Origin: Maritimibacter dapengensis
GTDB taxonomy: Bacteria > Pseudomonadota > Alphaproteobacteria > Rhodobacterales > Rhodobacteraceae
Assembly (NCBI RefSeq): GCF_019218265.1
Contig: NZ_JAHUZE010000004.1
Span: forward strand, 350,001-414,000
Length of the DNA: 64,000 nucleotides
Direction of reading: 5' to 3'
The notes below the pieces were generated by a model. The model saw only the letters and a list, made by a program, of their open reading frames with translations, did no database searches and was not told where the DNA came from. The position numbers and the translations under genes are program-made. Positions 35,674-44,840 of this stretch are shown piece after piece (within the stretch, counting starts at the first letter, position 1; every line of letters starts with the position of its first letter).

Positions 35674-36531
35674 TTGAAACCTAAGGTGACCCCTCTGGAC
35701 CCGGGCCTATACCTCGTCGCGACGCCGATCGGCAACGCTAGAGACATCACGCTTCGCGCGCTGGATATCCTTGCCAGCGCCGACGTTATCGCTGCAGAAG
35801 ACACCAGAACTGCGCGAAAACTGCTCTCCATTCACGGCATTGCTATCGATAAACGCCCACTCATTCCCTACCATGACCACTCCGGCCCGGACGGCCGCGC
35901 TGGGCTCATGAAACTTCTTTCTGAAGATCTCTCGGTGGCGCTTGTAAGTGAAGCGGGAACGCCTCTCATTGCGGATCCCGGTTACGCGCTCGCGCGAGAA
36001 GCTGGAGCGGCGGGCCATATGGTCACGAGCGCACCCGGCGCGTCAGCAGTGCCTACAGCACTGAGTCTTTCGGGCCTTCCGACCGACCGTTTCCTGTTCG
36101 CGGGCTTCCCACCAAGCGCCAAGAGTTCGCGACGGACATGGCTTATCGACCTGCTGGAAATTCCAGCCACTTTGATCCTCTACGAAAGCCCAAGACGCAT
36201 TAACGATACTTTAGCTGATCTCTGTGAATTAGGAGCATCGGAGCGGCAGGTCGCACTCTGCCGTGAACTGACAAAAAAATTCGAAGAGGTGCGCCGCGGC
36301 ACGCTCGCGGAACTGCGGCGTTCCGTTGAAGTGGGTGCGCCAAAAGGCGAAATCGTCCTTGTGGTGGACCGTGGGCGCGAGGAAGTCAGCAAGGAGGCTA
36401 TGGAGGAAGCTCTGCGGAAAGCGTTGGAAACGATGCGCGTGAAGGATGCAGCTTCCACAGTTGCCGAAGCCTTCGGCCTGCCCAAGCGCCAAGTTTATCA
36501 GGCAGCCTTGGAAATAGGAAAGGGCCAGTGA
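35674..36531 (+). CDS. rsmI: 16S rRNA (cytidine(1402)-2'-O)-methyltransferase
   Basis: A 285-residue SAM-dependent enzyme that methylates the ribose of C1402 in 16S rRNA. The tetrapyrrole-methylase fold is shown by GLYLVATPIGNARDITLRAL, AEDTRTARKLL and SEAGTPLIADPGY, followed by GASAVPTALSLSGLPTDRFLFAGF. The proposed start is TTG at 35674; the next candidate, a GTG four codons later, has no better site. The end overlaps the yraN start (TGATG). The rsmI-yraN-gshB order is ancestral in alphaproteobacteria. Confidence 0.95.
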   Translation: MKPKVTPLDPGLYLVATPIGNARDITLRALDILASADVIAAEDTRTARKLLSIHGIAIDKRPLIPYHDHSGPDGRAGLMKLLSEDLSVALVSEAGTPLIADPGYALAREAGAAGHMVTSAPGASAVPTALSLSGLPTDRFLFAGFPPSAKSSRRTWLIDLLEIPATLILYESPRRINDTLADLCELGASERQVALCRELTKKFEEVRRGTLAELRRSVEVGAPKGEIVLVVDRGREEVSKEAMEEALRKALETMRVKDAASTVAEAFGLPKRQVYQAALEIGKGQ

Positions 36532-36881
36532 TGTCCGGGCGGTCCAACTATCTCGAGGGCTTGTCCGCGGAAGACGCCGTTGCGCGCGCGTACGTAAGAC
36601 TTGGGCACTCTTTGGAGGCATGGAGATGGCGTGGGACACGCGGCGAAATTGATCTCATTTTCCGTTGTGGCGAAGCGTACGTCTTCGTCGAAGTCAAAAA
36701 GTCGCGCGATTTCCGGCGCGCGGCTGAGGCATTAGCGAGTGCTCAACTCGATCGGATTTGCCAGACGGCAGTGGAGTATTTGTCCAAACGCCCCAATGGT
36801 ATGCAGGCCGACATGCGGTTCGATCTCGCAATGGTCGACCGCTCAGGACAGATCGAGCGGTTGGAAAACATCACTCTGTAG
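36531..36881 (+). CDS. yraN: YraN/UPF0102 family protein
   Basis: A 116-residue protein with a predicted restriction-endonuclease-like fold. RLGHSLEAWRWRGTRGEIDLIF and YVFVEVKKS are the conserved E/D...D...ExK core, consistent with Holliday-junction-resolvase-like nucleases. Its actual activity in bacteria is not well established. The ATG overlaps the rsmI stop, with GGAAAGGG just upstream. Confidence 0.92.
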   Translation: MSGRSNYLEGLSAEDAVARAYVRLGHSLEAWRWRGTRGEIDLIFRCGEAYVFVEVKKSRDFRRAAEALASAQLDRICQTAVEYLSKRPNGMQADMRFDLAMVDRSGQIERLENITL

Positions 36882-36941
36882 GCGACCATTGCCCTTTCTT
36901 CCGGGACGCGCCATGTAATGTGCAAATTTCGGGAGAGACCA

Positions 36942-37883
36942 ATGACCATACAGGTCGCTTTTCAGATGGACCCCATCCAAGGCGTGGACATCGACGCCGA
37001 CAGCACGTTCCGGATTGCCGAAGAAGCACAGGCGCGAGGACACGACTTGTTCTTTTACACACCCGACCGGCTTTGTTTTCGGGAGGGCAGGGTGACGGCG
37101 CGGGGTTGGCCCATGGAATTGCGCCGTTTGAAAGGTGACCATGTTACGCTCGGCGAAGAGAAAAAGGTCGATCTGTCAGATTTCGAAGTTGTTTGGCTGC
37201 GCCAAGATCCGCCGTTCGACATGGGGTACATCACAACCACGCACATCCTGGATCGGATCCACCCCGACACACTGGTCGTGAACGATCCGTTTTGGGTCAG
37301 GAACTATCCGGAGAAACTTCTCGTACTTGAATTCCCCGATCTCACACCTCCGACCATGATCGCCCGCTCTCTCGCCGACCTAAAAAGCTTCAAATCCGAG
37401 CACGGAGATATCATTCTGAAGCCTTTGTATGGGAACGGAGGCGCGGGCGTGTTTCGGCTCGATCCGAATGACCGAAATCTTTCGAGCCTCCACGAACTTT
37501 TTGCCGGCATAAACAACGAGCCGCTCATCGCCCAAAAATATCTCCCCGCCGTGTCGAAAGGGGATAAGCGCGTGATCCTCATCGACGGAGAACCGGTCGG
37601 TGCGATCAATCGTGTGCCCGCGGAAGGCGAGACGCGCTCTAACATGCATGTCGGCGGGCGTCCCGAGAAAGTGGAACTGACCGACCGCGATAGGGAAATC
37701 TGCGCACGGATCGGCCCTCTGCTTCGTGAAAAGGGCCAGATCTTTGTGGGGATCGACGTGATTGGGGATTGGCTGACCGAAATTAACGTCACCTCGCCAA
37801 CAGGCATACAGGAACTCGAACGCTTCGATGGCGTGAATATCGCGGCGAAGATATGGGAGGCAATCGAGGCGCGCCTGTCGTGA
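36942..37883 (+). CDS. gshB: Glutathione synthetase
   Basis: A 313-residue ATP-grasp enzyme that joins gamma-glutamylcysteine and glycine to glutathione. [17 protein letters not shown] is the conserved N-terminus. [24 protein letters not shown] (the ATP-grasp loop) and [14 protein letters not shown] complete the family signature. I chose the ATG at 36942, preceded by GGGAGAG. The glutathione produced would serve the GST at 40383 and possibly the GFA protein. Its stop overlaps the next gene by 4 bp (GTGA). Confidence 0.96.
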   Translation: MTIQVAFQMDPIQGVDIDADSTFRIAEEAQARGHDLFFYTPDRLCFREGRVTARGWPMELRRLKGDHVTLGEEKKVDLSDFEVVWLRQDPPFDMGYITTTHILDRIHPDTLVVNDPFWVRNYPEKLLVLEFPDLTPPTMIARSLADLKSFKSEHGDIILKPLYGNGGAGVFRLDPNDRNLSSLHELFAGINNEPLIAQKYLPAVSKGDKRVILIDGEPVGAINRVPAEGETRSNMHVGGRPEKVELTDRDREICARIGPLLREKGQIFVGIDVIGDWLTEINVTSPTGIQELERFDGVNIAAKIWEAIEARLS

Positions 37884-38818
37884 GCATCCGTCTGCGTGCA
37901 CTAGGTCTGGTTCTACGTATCTTCGTCAAGCCGGTGCTAAGTCATGCCCGAGATCCGGCCGCGAACCGTGAACTGCTAGAGAAGGGAGCGCGTCGGTTCT
38001 TCCGAATGCCACCTTATGCGCTTCAACGTGAGGCGCGACTGCAGGGGGGCGTAAGCGGCATTTGGGTATCCGCTCGGCCCGCGACGCGCCCGGTCCCGAG
38101 TGACCGTCTCATATTCTATGTTCATGGAGGCGGGTTCATAGCCGGTGCGCCGGAAACCCACGCCGCCTTACTCGCCAGACTGGCGTGGCTGACGGGTGTC
38201 GAAGTTTTCGCGCCACGTTATCGGCTTGCGCCCGAACATCCGTTCCCGGCAGGGATTGAGGATATCCGCGCCGCGTGGGAAGCGCTGTTGCAGCGCGGGT
38301 ATTCGCCCGACCGAATTGTGCTCGCCGGCGACAGCGCCGGGGGTAATATCGCTCTTGCGTTGCTCGCTGAACTTTGCTCGCGTGGTCAGCGACCGGCGGG
38401 GCTATTCGCGTTGTCTCCTCATACGGATTTCACATTCCAAAGCCCCTCGATCAGGGAAAACGAGCATCGTGACACGATGCTGCCAGCCAACCGACGGAAG
38501 GATGTGGCGCGCTGGTACCTGAGCAGTGGTGATGTAAGCGACTGTGCAGCGTCGCCCATATTCGCGACTTTTCTCAATCCGCCTCCAGTCCTCCTCCAGT
38601 ATTCTCAAACCGAAATACTTCGCGACGATGCGAGCCGCCTTGCCGCAATCCTCCGCGATGCTGGTGGTAATGTCGAAGAACAGGTTTGGCCGGACGCTCC
38701 TCACGTTTTCCAGATATTCGACGGTTGGGTGCCCGAGGCCCGGGATGCGCTCGAAGGTGTCGCGGATTTTGTCGCCAGAAGGCTTGATGTCACTCGGCCA
38801 GGAAAAAGCCGAACTTAG
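37880..38818 (+). CDS. Alpha/beta hydrolase, hormone-sensitive-lipase-type esterase
   Basis: A 312-residue esterase of family IV (HSL-like). The oxyanion motif is [10 protein letters not shown] (about residues 85-94), the nucleophile motif is GDSAGG (Ser around 160), and the histidine lies in DAPHVF near residue 280. Short-chain carboxylesters are the usual substrates. The proposed start is GTG at 37880, overlapping the gshB stop with GAGG nine bases ahead; an upstream ATG at 37853 would overlap more. The end overlaps the convergent comM stop by 4 bp. Confidence 0.87.
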   Translation: MSIRLRALGLVLRIFVKPVLSHARDPAANRELLEKGARRFFRMPPYALQREARLQGGVSGIWVSARPATRPVPSDRLIFYVHGGGFIAGAPETHAALLARLAWLTGVEVFAPRYRLAPEHPFPAGIEDIRAAWEALLQRGYSPDRIVLAGDSAGGNIALALLAELCSRGQRPAGLFALSPHTDFTFQSPSIRENEHRDTMLPANRRKDVARWYLSSGDVSDCAASPIFATFLNPPPVLLQYSQTEILRDDASRLAAILRDAGGNVEEQVWPDAPHVFQIFDGWVPEARDALEGVADFVARRLDVTRPGKSRT

Positions 38819-40329
38819 TCGATACGCATCGTCGTGATCCGATAGCTCAATGCCTCGGCGACATGGGGTTTGCGTACATGTTCCTCGCCGGCCAGATCGG
38901 CGATGGTCCGAGCCACACGTAGCACCCGATGATAACCACGCGCCGAAAGGCCGAAGCGGTCCGCCGCCTTGGCCAGCAAATCACGACCTTCCGGATCCGG
39001 GGCGGCGACTTCGTTCAACGTTTGGCCTTCCGCGTCAGCATTCAGGTGTAGGCCCTGAGCATCCTTGTATCGGTTGGCCTGGCGTTCTCGAGCGTGACGA
39101 ACGCGTTCTGCAACCGATGCCGATGCTTCTCCGCTTGGCGCCATGTCCAGATCGGCAATAGAAACGGCCGGGACTTCTAACCTGAGGTCGAAGCGATCCA
39201 AGAGGGGGCCGGAGATTCTGCCGAGGTAGTCCTCGCCGCAGATCGGAGCCTTCGCGCAGGCCCGTGACGCGTCGGCGAGATAGCCGCAACGACAGGGGTT
39301 TGCCGCCGCGATCAACATGAAGCGGCAGGGATAGCGAACATGGGCGTTGGCTCGGGCAACGACGACCTCGCCGGTCTCGATCGGCTGCCGCAAGGTTTCG
39401 AGAACCGGGCGCGAAAACTCCGGCAGTTCGTCGAGGAAGAGCACACCGTTGTGGGCAAGGCTCACCTCACCAGGTTTGGCTCCCCGTCCGCCTCCGACAA
39501 TCGAGGCCATAGACGCGGTGTGGTGGGGGTCGCGAAACGGCCGTGACCGTGATATCCCGCCCTCGTCAATCAATCCGGCAAGCGAATGTATCATCGAAGT
39601 CTCAAGTGCTTCCGATGGCGTAAGAGGTGGCAGGATCGACGGCATTCGCGCGGCGATCATCGATTTTCCCGAACCAGGCGACCCGGTCATAAGAAAATGA
39701 TGCCGCCCTGCGGCAGCGATCTCCATGGCACGTTTGGCACGTTCCTGCCCCTTAACGTCGGAAAGATCACGAAACGTGCGATCTTCAGTGACTTCGCCTG
39801 GCTTTGCAGGGGAAAGTGGTGACTGACCGGTGAAATGCTGGATGACAGAGGCGAGCGTTGCGGCCGCGATGACCTTTGCCGTTCCGACCCATGCGGCCTC
39901 GGCGCCGCAGGCGCTCGGGCAAACAAGGGCACGTTCGGAATCTGCGGCCGCGACCGCTGCGGGAAGCGCGCCGATCACCGGAACAAGGCTCCCATCAAGA
40001 GACAACTCCCCGAGCGCCATGGTGCCCTCGATTTCTTCGGCCGGGATAACGCCAATTGCGGCAAGAAGGGCAAGAGCGATGGGTAGATCGAAATGTGACC
40101 CCTCTTTGGGCAAGTCTGCGGGTGAAAGATTGATCGTCACCTTCTTGGCTGGAAGCGCGATGGCCATGGCCGCTAAAGCCGCGCGTACGCGATCGCGTGC
40201 CTCCGATACCGCCTTGTCCGGTAATCCAACGATCGAAAACGCCGGCACGCCCGGCGACAGAGCACATTGAACTTCGACCGAACGCGCCTCCACACCTTCG
40301 AAAGCAACTGTGTAGGACCGTGCGACCAT
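38815..40329 (-). CDS. comM: ComM/YifB-family Mg-chelatase-like AAA+ ATPase
   Basis: A 504-residue AAA+ protein. The N-terminal Lon-like S5 domain (residues about 20-140; GLPDKAVSEARDRVRAAL) precedes the Mg-chelatase ATPase core, with Walker A TGSPGSGKSMIA, Walker B VLFLDELPEF and a C-terminal lid domain. ComM is a hexameric helicase that promotes branch migration during natural transformation and recombination. The family is nearly universal in proteobacteria, so natural competence should not be assumed. The gene is convergent with the esterase and stands alone. Confidence 0.93.
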   Translation of the reverse strand: MVARSYTVAFEGVEARSVEVQCALSPGVPAFSIVGLPDKAVSEARDRVRAALAAMAIALPAKKVTINLSPADLPKEGSHFDLPIALALLAAIGVIPAEEIEGTMALGELSLDGSLVPVIGALPAAVAAADSERALVCPSACGAEAAWVGTAKVIAAATLASVIQHFTGQSPLSPAKPGEVTEDRTFRDLSDVKGQERAKRAMEIAAAGRHHFLMTGSPGSGKSMIAARMPSILPPLTPSEALETSMIHSLAGLIDEGGISRSRPFRDPHHTASMASIVGGGRGAKPGEVSLAHNGVLFLDELPEFSRPVLETLRQPIETGEVVVARANAHVRYPCRFMLIAAANPCRCGYLADASRACAKAPICGEDYLGRISGPLLDRFDLRLEVPAVSIADLDMAPSGEASASVAERVRHARERQANRYKDAQGLHLNADAEGQTLNEVAAPDPEGRDLLAKAADRFGLSARGYHRVLRVARTIADLAGEEHVRKPHVAEALSYRITTMRID

Positions 40330-40382
40330 CCGCCTCTCCGTCTGACTTAACGAAGATTAAGCGCTGTATGGTTAGCGAAGTG

Positions 40383-41078
40383 TTAATGCGTAAGAGGTAA
40401 GGCTGGCCAATCGCGAGTCTTCAGGTCCAGAGCGTAGGGTACGGGATCATAGGATTTCTTCAGCCCCTCCTCGCGCCATTCGCGGAATGCCGCGTCATTC
40501 AGTGTCGCAGCAACGTATTCCTGTGCCTCAGTACCTACCGCTAGGGCATAGCCCGCGATCCGAGCCGCGACCGGCGCAAAGAACACGTCAGCAAGGCTGT
40601 AGGATCCAAAGAGCCATTGGCCCTTCTGACCATGACGCTCTCTTGCGTATGACCAGAGTTTTTCGATCCGGTCGAGATCGGCGCGGACCGGGTCCGAGGT
40701 AGTAAATCCTTCATACTGATGGAGAAGTTGCATCGGGCATTCATCGCGTAATGCCACGAAGCCTGAGTGCATTTCCGCAACCATCCATCGGGCCAATGTC
40801 CGTGCGGCGGGGTCTTCTGGCCATAGTCGTGCGTCTGGGTGGCGTTCCGCAAGGGTCTCGGCCATAGCCGCTGTGTCGCCAACTACCAAGCCCTCAGGTG
40901 TGCGCAGGACAGGGACGAGCCGCGCAGGGGCGAGATCGGCAAGGTCCTCGGTCATGGTCCCGTCATAGAGACCGACCATGTGAACTTCGAAGGGCAACCC
41001 GAACTTTCGCAGCATGAGCCAGCCGCGCAGCGACCAACTCGAAAATGTTTGGTCGCCGATATAGAGGGAATATGTCAT
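40383..41078 (-). CDS. Glutathione S-transferase
   Basis: A 231-residue GST. The N-terminal thioredoxin-like domain begins LYIGDQTFSSWSLRGWLMLRK; the SSWS serines are where the catalytic residue of bacterial GSTs sits. The glutathione-binding loop is LVPVLRTPEGLVVGDTAAMAETL (the cis-Pro and the glutamate/aspartate of the SNAIL-like motif). The C-terminal helical domain includes LFGSYSLADVFFAPVAARI. Detoxification is likely, but no specific substrate can be given. Confidence 0.9.
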   Translation of the reverse strand: MTYSLYIGDQTFSSWSLRGWLMLRKFGLPFEVHMVGLYDGTMTEDLADLAPARLVPVLRTPEGLVVGDTAAMAETLAERHPDARLWPEDPAARTLARWMVAEMHSGFVALRDECPMQLLHQYEGFTTSDPVRADLDRIEKLWSYARERHGQKGQWLFGSYSLADVFFAPVAARIAGYALAVGTEAQEYVAATLNDAAFREWREEGLKKSYDPVPYALDLKTRDWPALPLTH

Positions 41079-41155
41079 GAGCTACCTTGTCCGTTGCGAA
41101 ACGAAGGCTAACAGCAGCGGACTTTGCAGGGAAATTCCAAATTGTGCGCGTGCCA

Positions 41156-41728
41156 TCACGGGAGGTGATTGATCGGTCCCGCCGTCCATCGTGCCGGCCC
41201 TATGGCAAGTTGGGTGACCGACAAATTGTCGATCCTGTGCGCCAAAACCCTTGTGACCGGCACTTCGAGTGCCCGACGGACCTGGCTCAGTATGACCCCA
41301 AAATGGGCGACCACGATCAATCCTTCGGGATTTTCCCGTACAAGCCGGTCTACGACCGGATTGACCCGGTGTTCGAGAGATCGCCAGCTTTCACCGCCAG
41401 GCGGTGCATTGTTCTCCGGATCGTCCCAGAAGGCGCGGGTACCGTCGGGATCTTCATCATGAAGCTCTTTGCCTGATCGCATTTCCCAAAAGCCAAAATT
41501 GAGTTCCCGCAGGTTTGGTTCGTTGGCAAGGCGCGGGCGACCTCGCTGTATCGCACTCGCGGTATCGGCGGCGCGTATCAGGTCCGACGAAACGATCGGG
41601 ACACGCGGCAAATAGGTTGATAGACGGTGGAGCGCGGCGGTGTCTGAAAGGTCGGCGGGGATGTCGCTCCACCCCACCATCGCCTTACGATGTGTCGGTC
41701 CGTGGCGGACCCACCAGACCTTGGTCAT
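41156..41728 (-). CDS. cobC: Histidine phosphatase, probable alpha-ribazole phosphatase
   Basis: A 190-residue branch 1 histidine phosphatase. The catalytic RHG motif is WWVRHGPTHRK at residues 5-15, and the second histidine is VVAHFGVI near residue 152; the central ELNFGFWE motif carries the proton donor. The ATG at 41728 overlaps the cobU stop (ATGA). This coupling supports a role in cobalamin nucleotide-loop assembly, removing phosphate from alpha-ribazole or cobalamin 5'-phosphate. The family alone would not prove it. Confidence 0.82.
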   Translation of the reverse strand: MTKVWWVRHGPTHRKAMVGWSDIPADLSDTAALHRLSTYLPRVPIVSSDLIRAADTASAIQRGRPRLANEPNLRELNFGFWEMRSGKELHDEDPDGTRAFWDDPENNAPPGGESWRSLEHRVNPVVDRLVRENPEGLIVVAHFGVILSQVRRALEVPVTRVLAHRIDNLSVTQLAIGPARWTAGPINHLP

Positions 41729-42267
41729 GTGGAAAGTTCCGTCAGATCGCCTTTCAGAGCGAAGGGCAGCCCTGCCATGACCCCGACGACGTGCGATGCG
41801 CGCGCCGCGAGCGTTTGGTTCAGTCGCCCCTGCGCGGCACGGAACCGGCGTGCGAGCGCATTGTCGGGCACAATGCCAGCGCCGACTTCGTTCGTGACGA
41901 TGACCACTTGTGCGGGACACGCTATGAGTGCGTTGAGTAAGCGTGTTTCCTGGCTCATGAGATCGGCTTCTGCGACCAGTAGGTTTGATAACCAGAGCGT
42001 CACGCAGTCCAACAGCACAACGCGACCTGTGCCGATATCGGAAAGCGCCAAGGCCACGTCAAGCGGGGCTTCGACCGTTGTCCAATGTGATGAACGACGA
42101 GCTTGATGTGCCGCGATCTTGAGCTTCATCTCATCGTCGAACGCCTGCGCAGTCGCGATGTAGGTCAACGGGAGCCCGGTGCTCTCGGCAAGTCGCTCCG
42201 CATAGGCCGACTTGCCGGAGGCGGCTCCTCCGATCACGAGCGTCAGGTCAGGCAGGCTCAAAGTCAT
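41725..42267 (-). CDS. cobU: Adenosylcobinamide kinase/guanylyltransferase
   Basis: A 180-residue bifunctional enzyme that phosphorylates adenosylcobinamide and transfers GMP to it. The P-loop is VIGGAASGKSAYAERL, LDCVTLWLSNLL is the conserved segment, and VTNEVGAGIVPDNALARRFR is the cobinamide-binding signature. The name CobP is used for the same enzyme in aerobic-pathway bacteria. It is coupled to the cobC-like phosphatase. The 85-bp gap before the divergent chaN gene is too short for a cobalamin riboswitch. Confidence 0.95.
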   Translation of the reverse strand: MTLSLPDLTLVIGGAASGKSAYAERLAESTGLPLTYIATAQAFDDEMKLKIAAHQARRSSHWTTVEAPLDVALALSDIGTGRVVLLDCVTLWLSNLLVAEADLMSQETRLLNALIACPAQVVIVTNEVGAGIVPDNALARRFRAAQGRLNQTLAARASHVVGVMAGLPFALKGDLTELST

Positions 42268-42352
42268 GTGATTGACCTACCACCCACTCCAGCGCGATGA
42301 AAGCAACGTGAGCGGGCTTGCCGCGGGACGCGCTAGTCGCCAGAGTGCGCAC

Positions 42353-43132
42353 ATGCTCCATTTACTACCTTTCCTGCTCATTGCAACGCCGGCTTCAGCC
42401 GGACCCTTCGCCGAAATCGAGGCGGACATTTACGTGCTGGGCGAAGTGCATGACAACGCCGCGCATCATATGACGCAGGCCGAAGCGGTGTCGGACATCG
42501 CGCCGGCCGCGGTCGTCTTCGAGATGTTGACCGAAATGCAGGCGAGCGAGGTTCGTGGAGGCCGGCCGACTGACGCCGAAACGCTGGCCGAAGTTCTGCA
42601 ATGGAGCAAAAGCGGCTGGCCGGATTTTTCTATGTATTATCCGATATTCGCGGCGGCCCGTGGAGCTGAGATATTTGGCGCGGCAGTTCCACGCGACGTG
42701 AGCCAGGCGGCCATGCAAGACGGGCTGGCTGAGAGTTTCGCAGGCGACGCCGAAATTTTCTCGCTAAAGGAGCCTCTCGGCGACGACGAGTTGGAAGAAC
42801 GGCTTGCCTTGCAGCACGAGGCGCATTGCGGCGCGCTGCCGGAAGAATTGCTTCCAGCGATGGTGGACGTGCAAAGGCTCCGTGACGCTACCCTGGCACA
42901 GTCGGCGATCGAGGCGCATCGGGCGACCGGAGGTCCGGTCGCGATCATCACCGGAAACGGACACGCCCGCAATGACTGGGGGGTGCCATTCTACATAGCT
43001 CGGGCCGCTCCAGAACTGTCGGTCGTCACGCTTGGTCAATCCGAAGACGGCCTCGAACCGGATGGAGGGTTCGACATCATACTCGACGCGCCGGCGGCTT
43101 TACGCGAAGACCCGTGCGCGGCTTTCCAGTAG
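42353..43132 (+). CDS. ChaN-family periplasmic protein
   Basis: A 259-residue secreted protein. Residues 1-16 form a signal peptide (LHLLPFLLIATPASAG) without a lipobox cysteine. The mature part has the ChaN/EreA-like fold of DUF399: YVLGEVHDNAAHHMTQAEAV, AVVFEMLTE and IITGNGHARNDWGVP. Family members bind haem and are linked to iron uptake; the conserved histidines in GEVHDN and GNGHAR are kept. The ATG at 42353 excludes an implausible 27-residue extension. It is divergent from cobU and followed by coaBC after 46 bp. Confidence 0.85.
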   Translation: MLHLLPFLLIATPASAGPFAEIEADIYVLGEVHDNAAHHMTQAEAVSDIAPAAVVFEMLTEMQASEVRGGRPTDAETLAEVLQWSKSGWPDFSMYYPIFAAARGAEIFGAAVPRDVSQAAMQDGLAESFAGDAEIFSLKEPLGDDELEERLALQHEAHCGALPEELLPAMVDVQRLRDATLAQSAIEAHRATGGPVAIITGNGHARNDWGVPFYIARAAPELSVVTLGQSEDGLEPDGGFDIILDAPAALREDPCAAFQ

Positions 43133-43178
43133 TGGACGCATCGGCGACAGCGGCGTAACAAGGGTCAAAGGAACCAAC

Positions 43179-44375
43179 ATGCTGGCAGGCAAACGCATTC
43201 TTCTGATCATCGGTGGCGGGGTAGCGGCGTTCAAGTCGTTGATATTGATCCGTCAACTCCGGGAACGCGGGGCCAGCGTGGTGCCCGTCATTACCCGCGC
43301 AGGCGAAGAATTCGTCACGCCATTGTCCGCATCGGCGTTGGCGGCGGAAAAGGTCTACACCGATCTCTTCGACCTCACGGACGAGGCCGAGATGGGACAT
43401 ATCGAGCTTAGCCGCGACGCTGACCTCGTCGTGGTGGCCCCTGCGACAGCCGATCTGCTTGGAAAAATGGCCAACGGATTGGCGGACGATCTGGCATCGA
43501 CATTGCTTCTCGCCACAGACAAGCGAGTGCTTGTCGCCCCCGCGATGAACGTGCGGATGTGGGAACACCCGGCGGTCCAGCGCAATGCTGCTTTGCTGAA
43601 GGCCGACGGCGTTCTCTTTGCAGGGCCGACCGAAGGTGCAATGGCATGTGGCGAATTCGGTTTTGGTCGTCTGGTCGAGCCCGACGAAATTGCGGACGCA
43701 ATCTCGGCAGCACTGTCCGCAGGCCCGCTTGCAGGGAAACACGTTCTCGTTACGTCTGGGCCGACACACGAGCCGATCGACCCAGTGCGCTACATCGCCA
43801 ATCGCTCTTCGGGTGCGCAAGGTACGGCGATCGCGGCAGCGTTGTCGGCTCTCGGGGCGTCGGTCACATTCGTTACCGGTCCGGCAGATGTGCGGCCACC
43901 GGCCGGCGTCAATGTCGTCGCAGTCGAAACCGCACAAGAGATGCTTGGTGCCGTGCAAGTCGCGCTCCCCGCCGACGCCGCGATCTTTGCGGCCGCCGTT
44001 GCGGATTGGCGGGTGGCCAGTGCCAACGCCAGCAAGATCAAAAAGGATACGTCGGGCAGCCTGCCTAGCCTGGAGTTCGCAGAAAACCCCGACATCCTCG
44101 CCATTGTGAGCCAAATGGTCGATGGGCGCCCAAAGCTGGTCGTGGGTTTTGCCGCTGAGACAGACGATGTCGTGGCCCATGCCACAGCAAAGCGCGACCG
44201 CAAGGGCTGCGACTGGATCGTCGCCAACGACGTGTCGCCCGAGACCGGGATCATGGGAGGCTCCGAAAACGCGGTTGTTCTCATTTCCTCCGGCGGCGCA
44301 GAGGAATGGCCTCGGATGACCAAGGATCAGGTGGCGCGCAAGCTGGCAGCCCGTGTCGCAGAGGCGCTGACATGA
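43179..44375 (+). CDS. coaBC: Phosphopantothenoylcysteine decarboxylase/phosphopantothenate-cysteine ligase
   Basis: A 398-residue bifunctional coenzyme A enzyme. The N-terminal flavoprotein CoaC domain contains the invariant PAMNVRMW motif (around residue 123) and an active-site histidine region (GHIELSRDADLVVVAPATADLLGKMANG). The C-terminal CoaB ligase domain includes TSGPTHEPIDPVRYIANRSSG and the lysine-rich KIKKD. AAAGGAA precedes the ATG. The dut gene overlaps the stop (ATGA); coaBC-dut is a very common pair. Confidence 0.96.
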   Translation: MLAGKRILLIIGGGVAAFKSLILIRQLRERGASVVPVITRAGEEFVTPLSASALAAEKVYTDLFDLTDEAEMGHIELSRDADLVVVAPATADLLGKMANGLADDLASTLLLATDKRVLVAPAMNVRMWEHPAVQRNAALLKADGVLFAGPTEGAMACGEFGFGRLVEPDEIADAISAALSAGPLAGKHVLVTSGPTHEPIDPVRYIANRSSGAQGTAIAAALSALGASVTFVTGPADVRPPAGVNVVAVETAQEMLGAVQVALPADAAIFAAAVADWRVASANASKIKKDTSGSLPSLEFAENPDILAIVSQMVDGRPKLVVGFAAETDDVVAHATAKRDRKGCDWIVANDVSPETGIMGGSENAVVLISSGGAEEWPRMTKDQVARKLAARVAEALT

Positions 44376-44839
44376 CACCGGTGATAAAGGTGATACGCGA
44401 GGAATGGGCTGACGACGGCGTCGCGGTCCCAGCCTACGAAACCTCGGGTGCGGCGGGCGCTGACCTACGTGCCAATTTGCCCATCGAACATCGCAGTGAA
44501 GGAATAACGCTCGCCCCCCTTGAGCGCCGGATCATCCCTACCGGTTTGAGGGTCGAAATCCCGCAAGGATTTGAAATGCAGATCCGTCCCCGTTCCGGAC
44601 TTGCGTTGAACCACGGCATTTCGCTTCCCAACACGCCCGGTACGATCGACAGCGATTACCGTGGGGCGCTTGGCGTCCTGCTGATAAATCTCGGGACCGA
44701 GCCCTACACACTCCACCATAACGATCGGATAGCCCAAGCAATCATTTCGCCGGTGACTCAAGCGGCTTATGTAGTCGCGACTGAGATTTCCGAAAGTGGA
44801 CGAGGCGACGGGGGGTTCGGTTCGACCGGACGAAACTGA
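44372..44839 (+). CDS. dut: dUTP diphosphatase
   Basis: A 155-residue trimeric dUTPase that hydrolyses dUTP to dUMP, keeping uracil out of DNA. All five motifs are visible: AGADLRAN, PRSGLALNHGIS, NTPGTIDSDYRG, the RIAQAII stretch, and the C-terminal GRGDGGFGSTGRN arm. It starts in an ATGA overlap with coaBC and is followed one base later by the ThiF-like gene. Confidence 0.97.
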   Translation: MTPVIKVIREEWADDGVAVPAYETSGAAGADLRANLPIEHRSEGITLAPLERRIIPTGLRVEIPQGFEMQIRPRSGLALNHGISLPNTPGTIDSDYRGALGVLLINLGTEPYTLHHNDRIAQAIISPVTQAAYVVATEISESGRGDGGFGSTGRN

Positions 44840-44840
44840 T

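Noticed and set aside
42268-42352. Cobalamin riboswitch before cobU
   Set aside because: The gap to the divergent gene is 85 bp, far shorter than a cobalamin riboswitch, and no conserved B12-box sequence was seen.
43077-44378. 433-codon open frame on the minus strand
   Set aside because: It is antisense to coaBC, whose PAMNVRMW and ligase motifs are unmistakable. The antisense product is Cys/Arg/His-rich and low in normal protein features.
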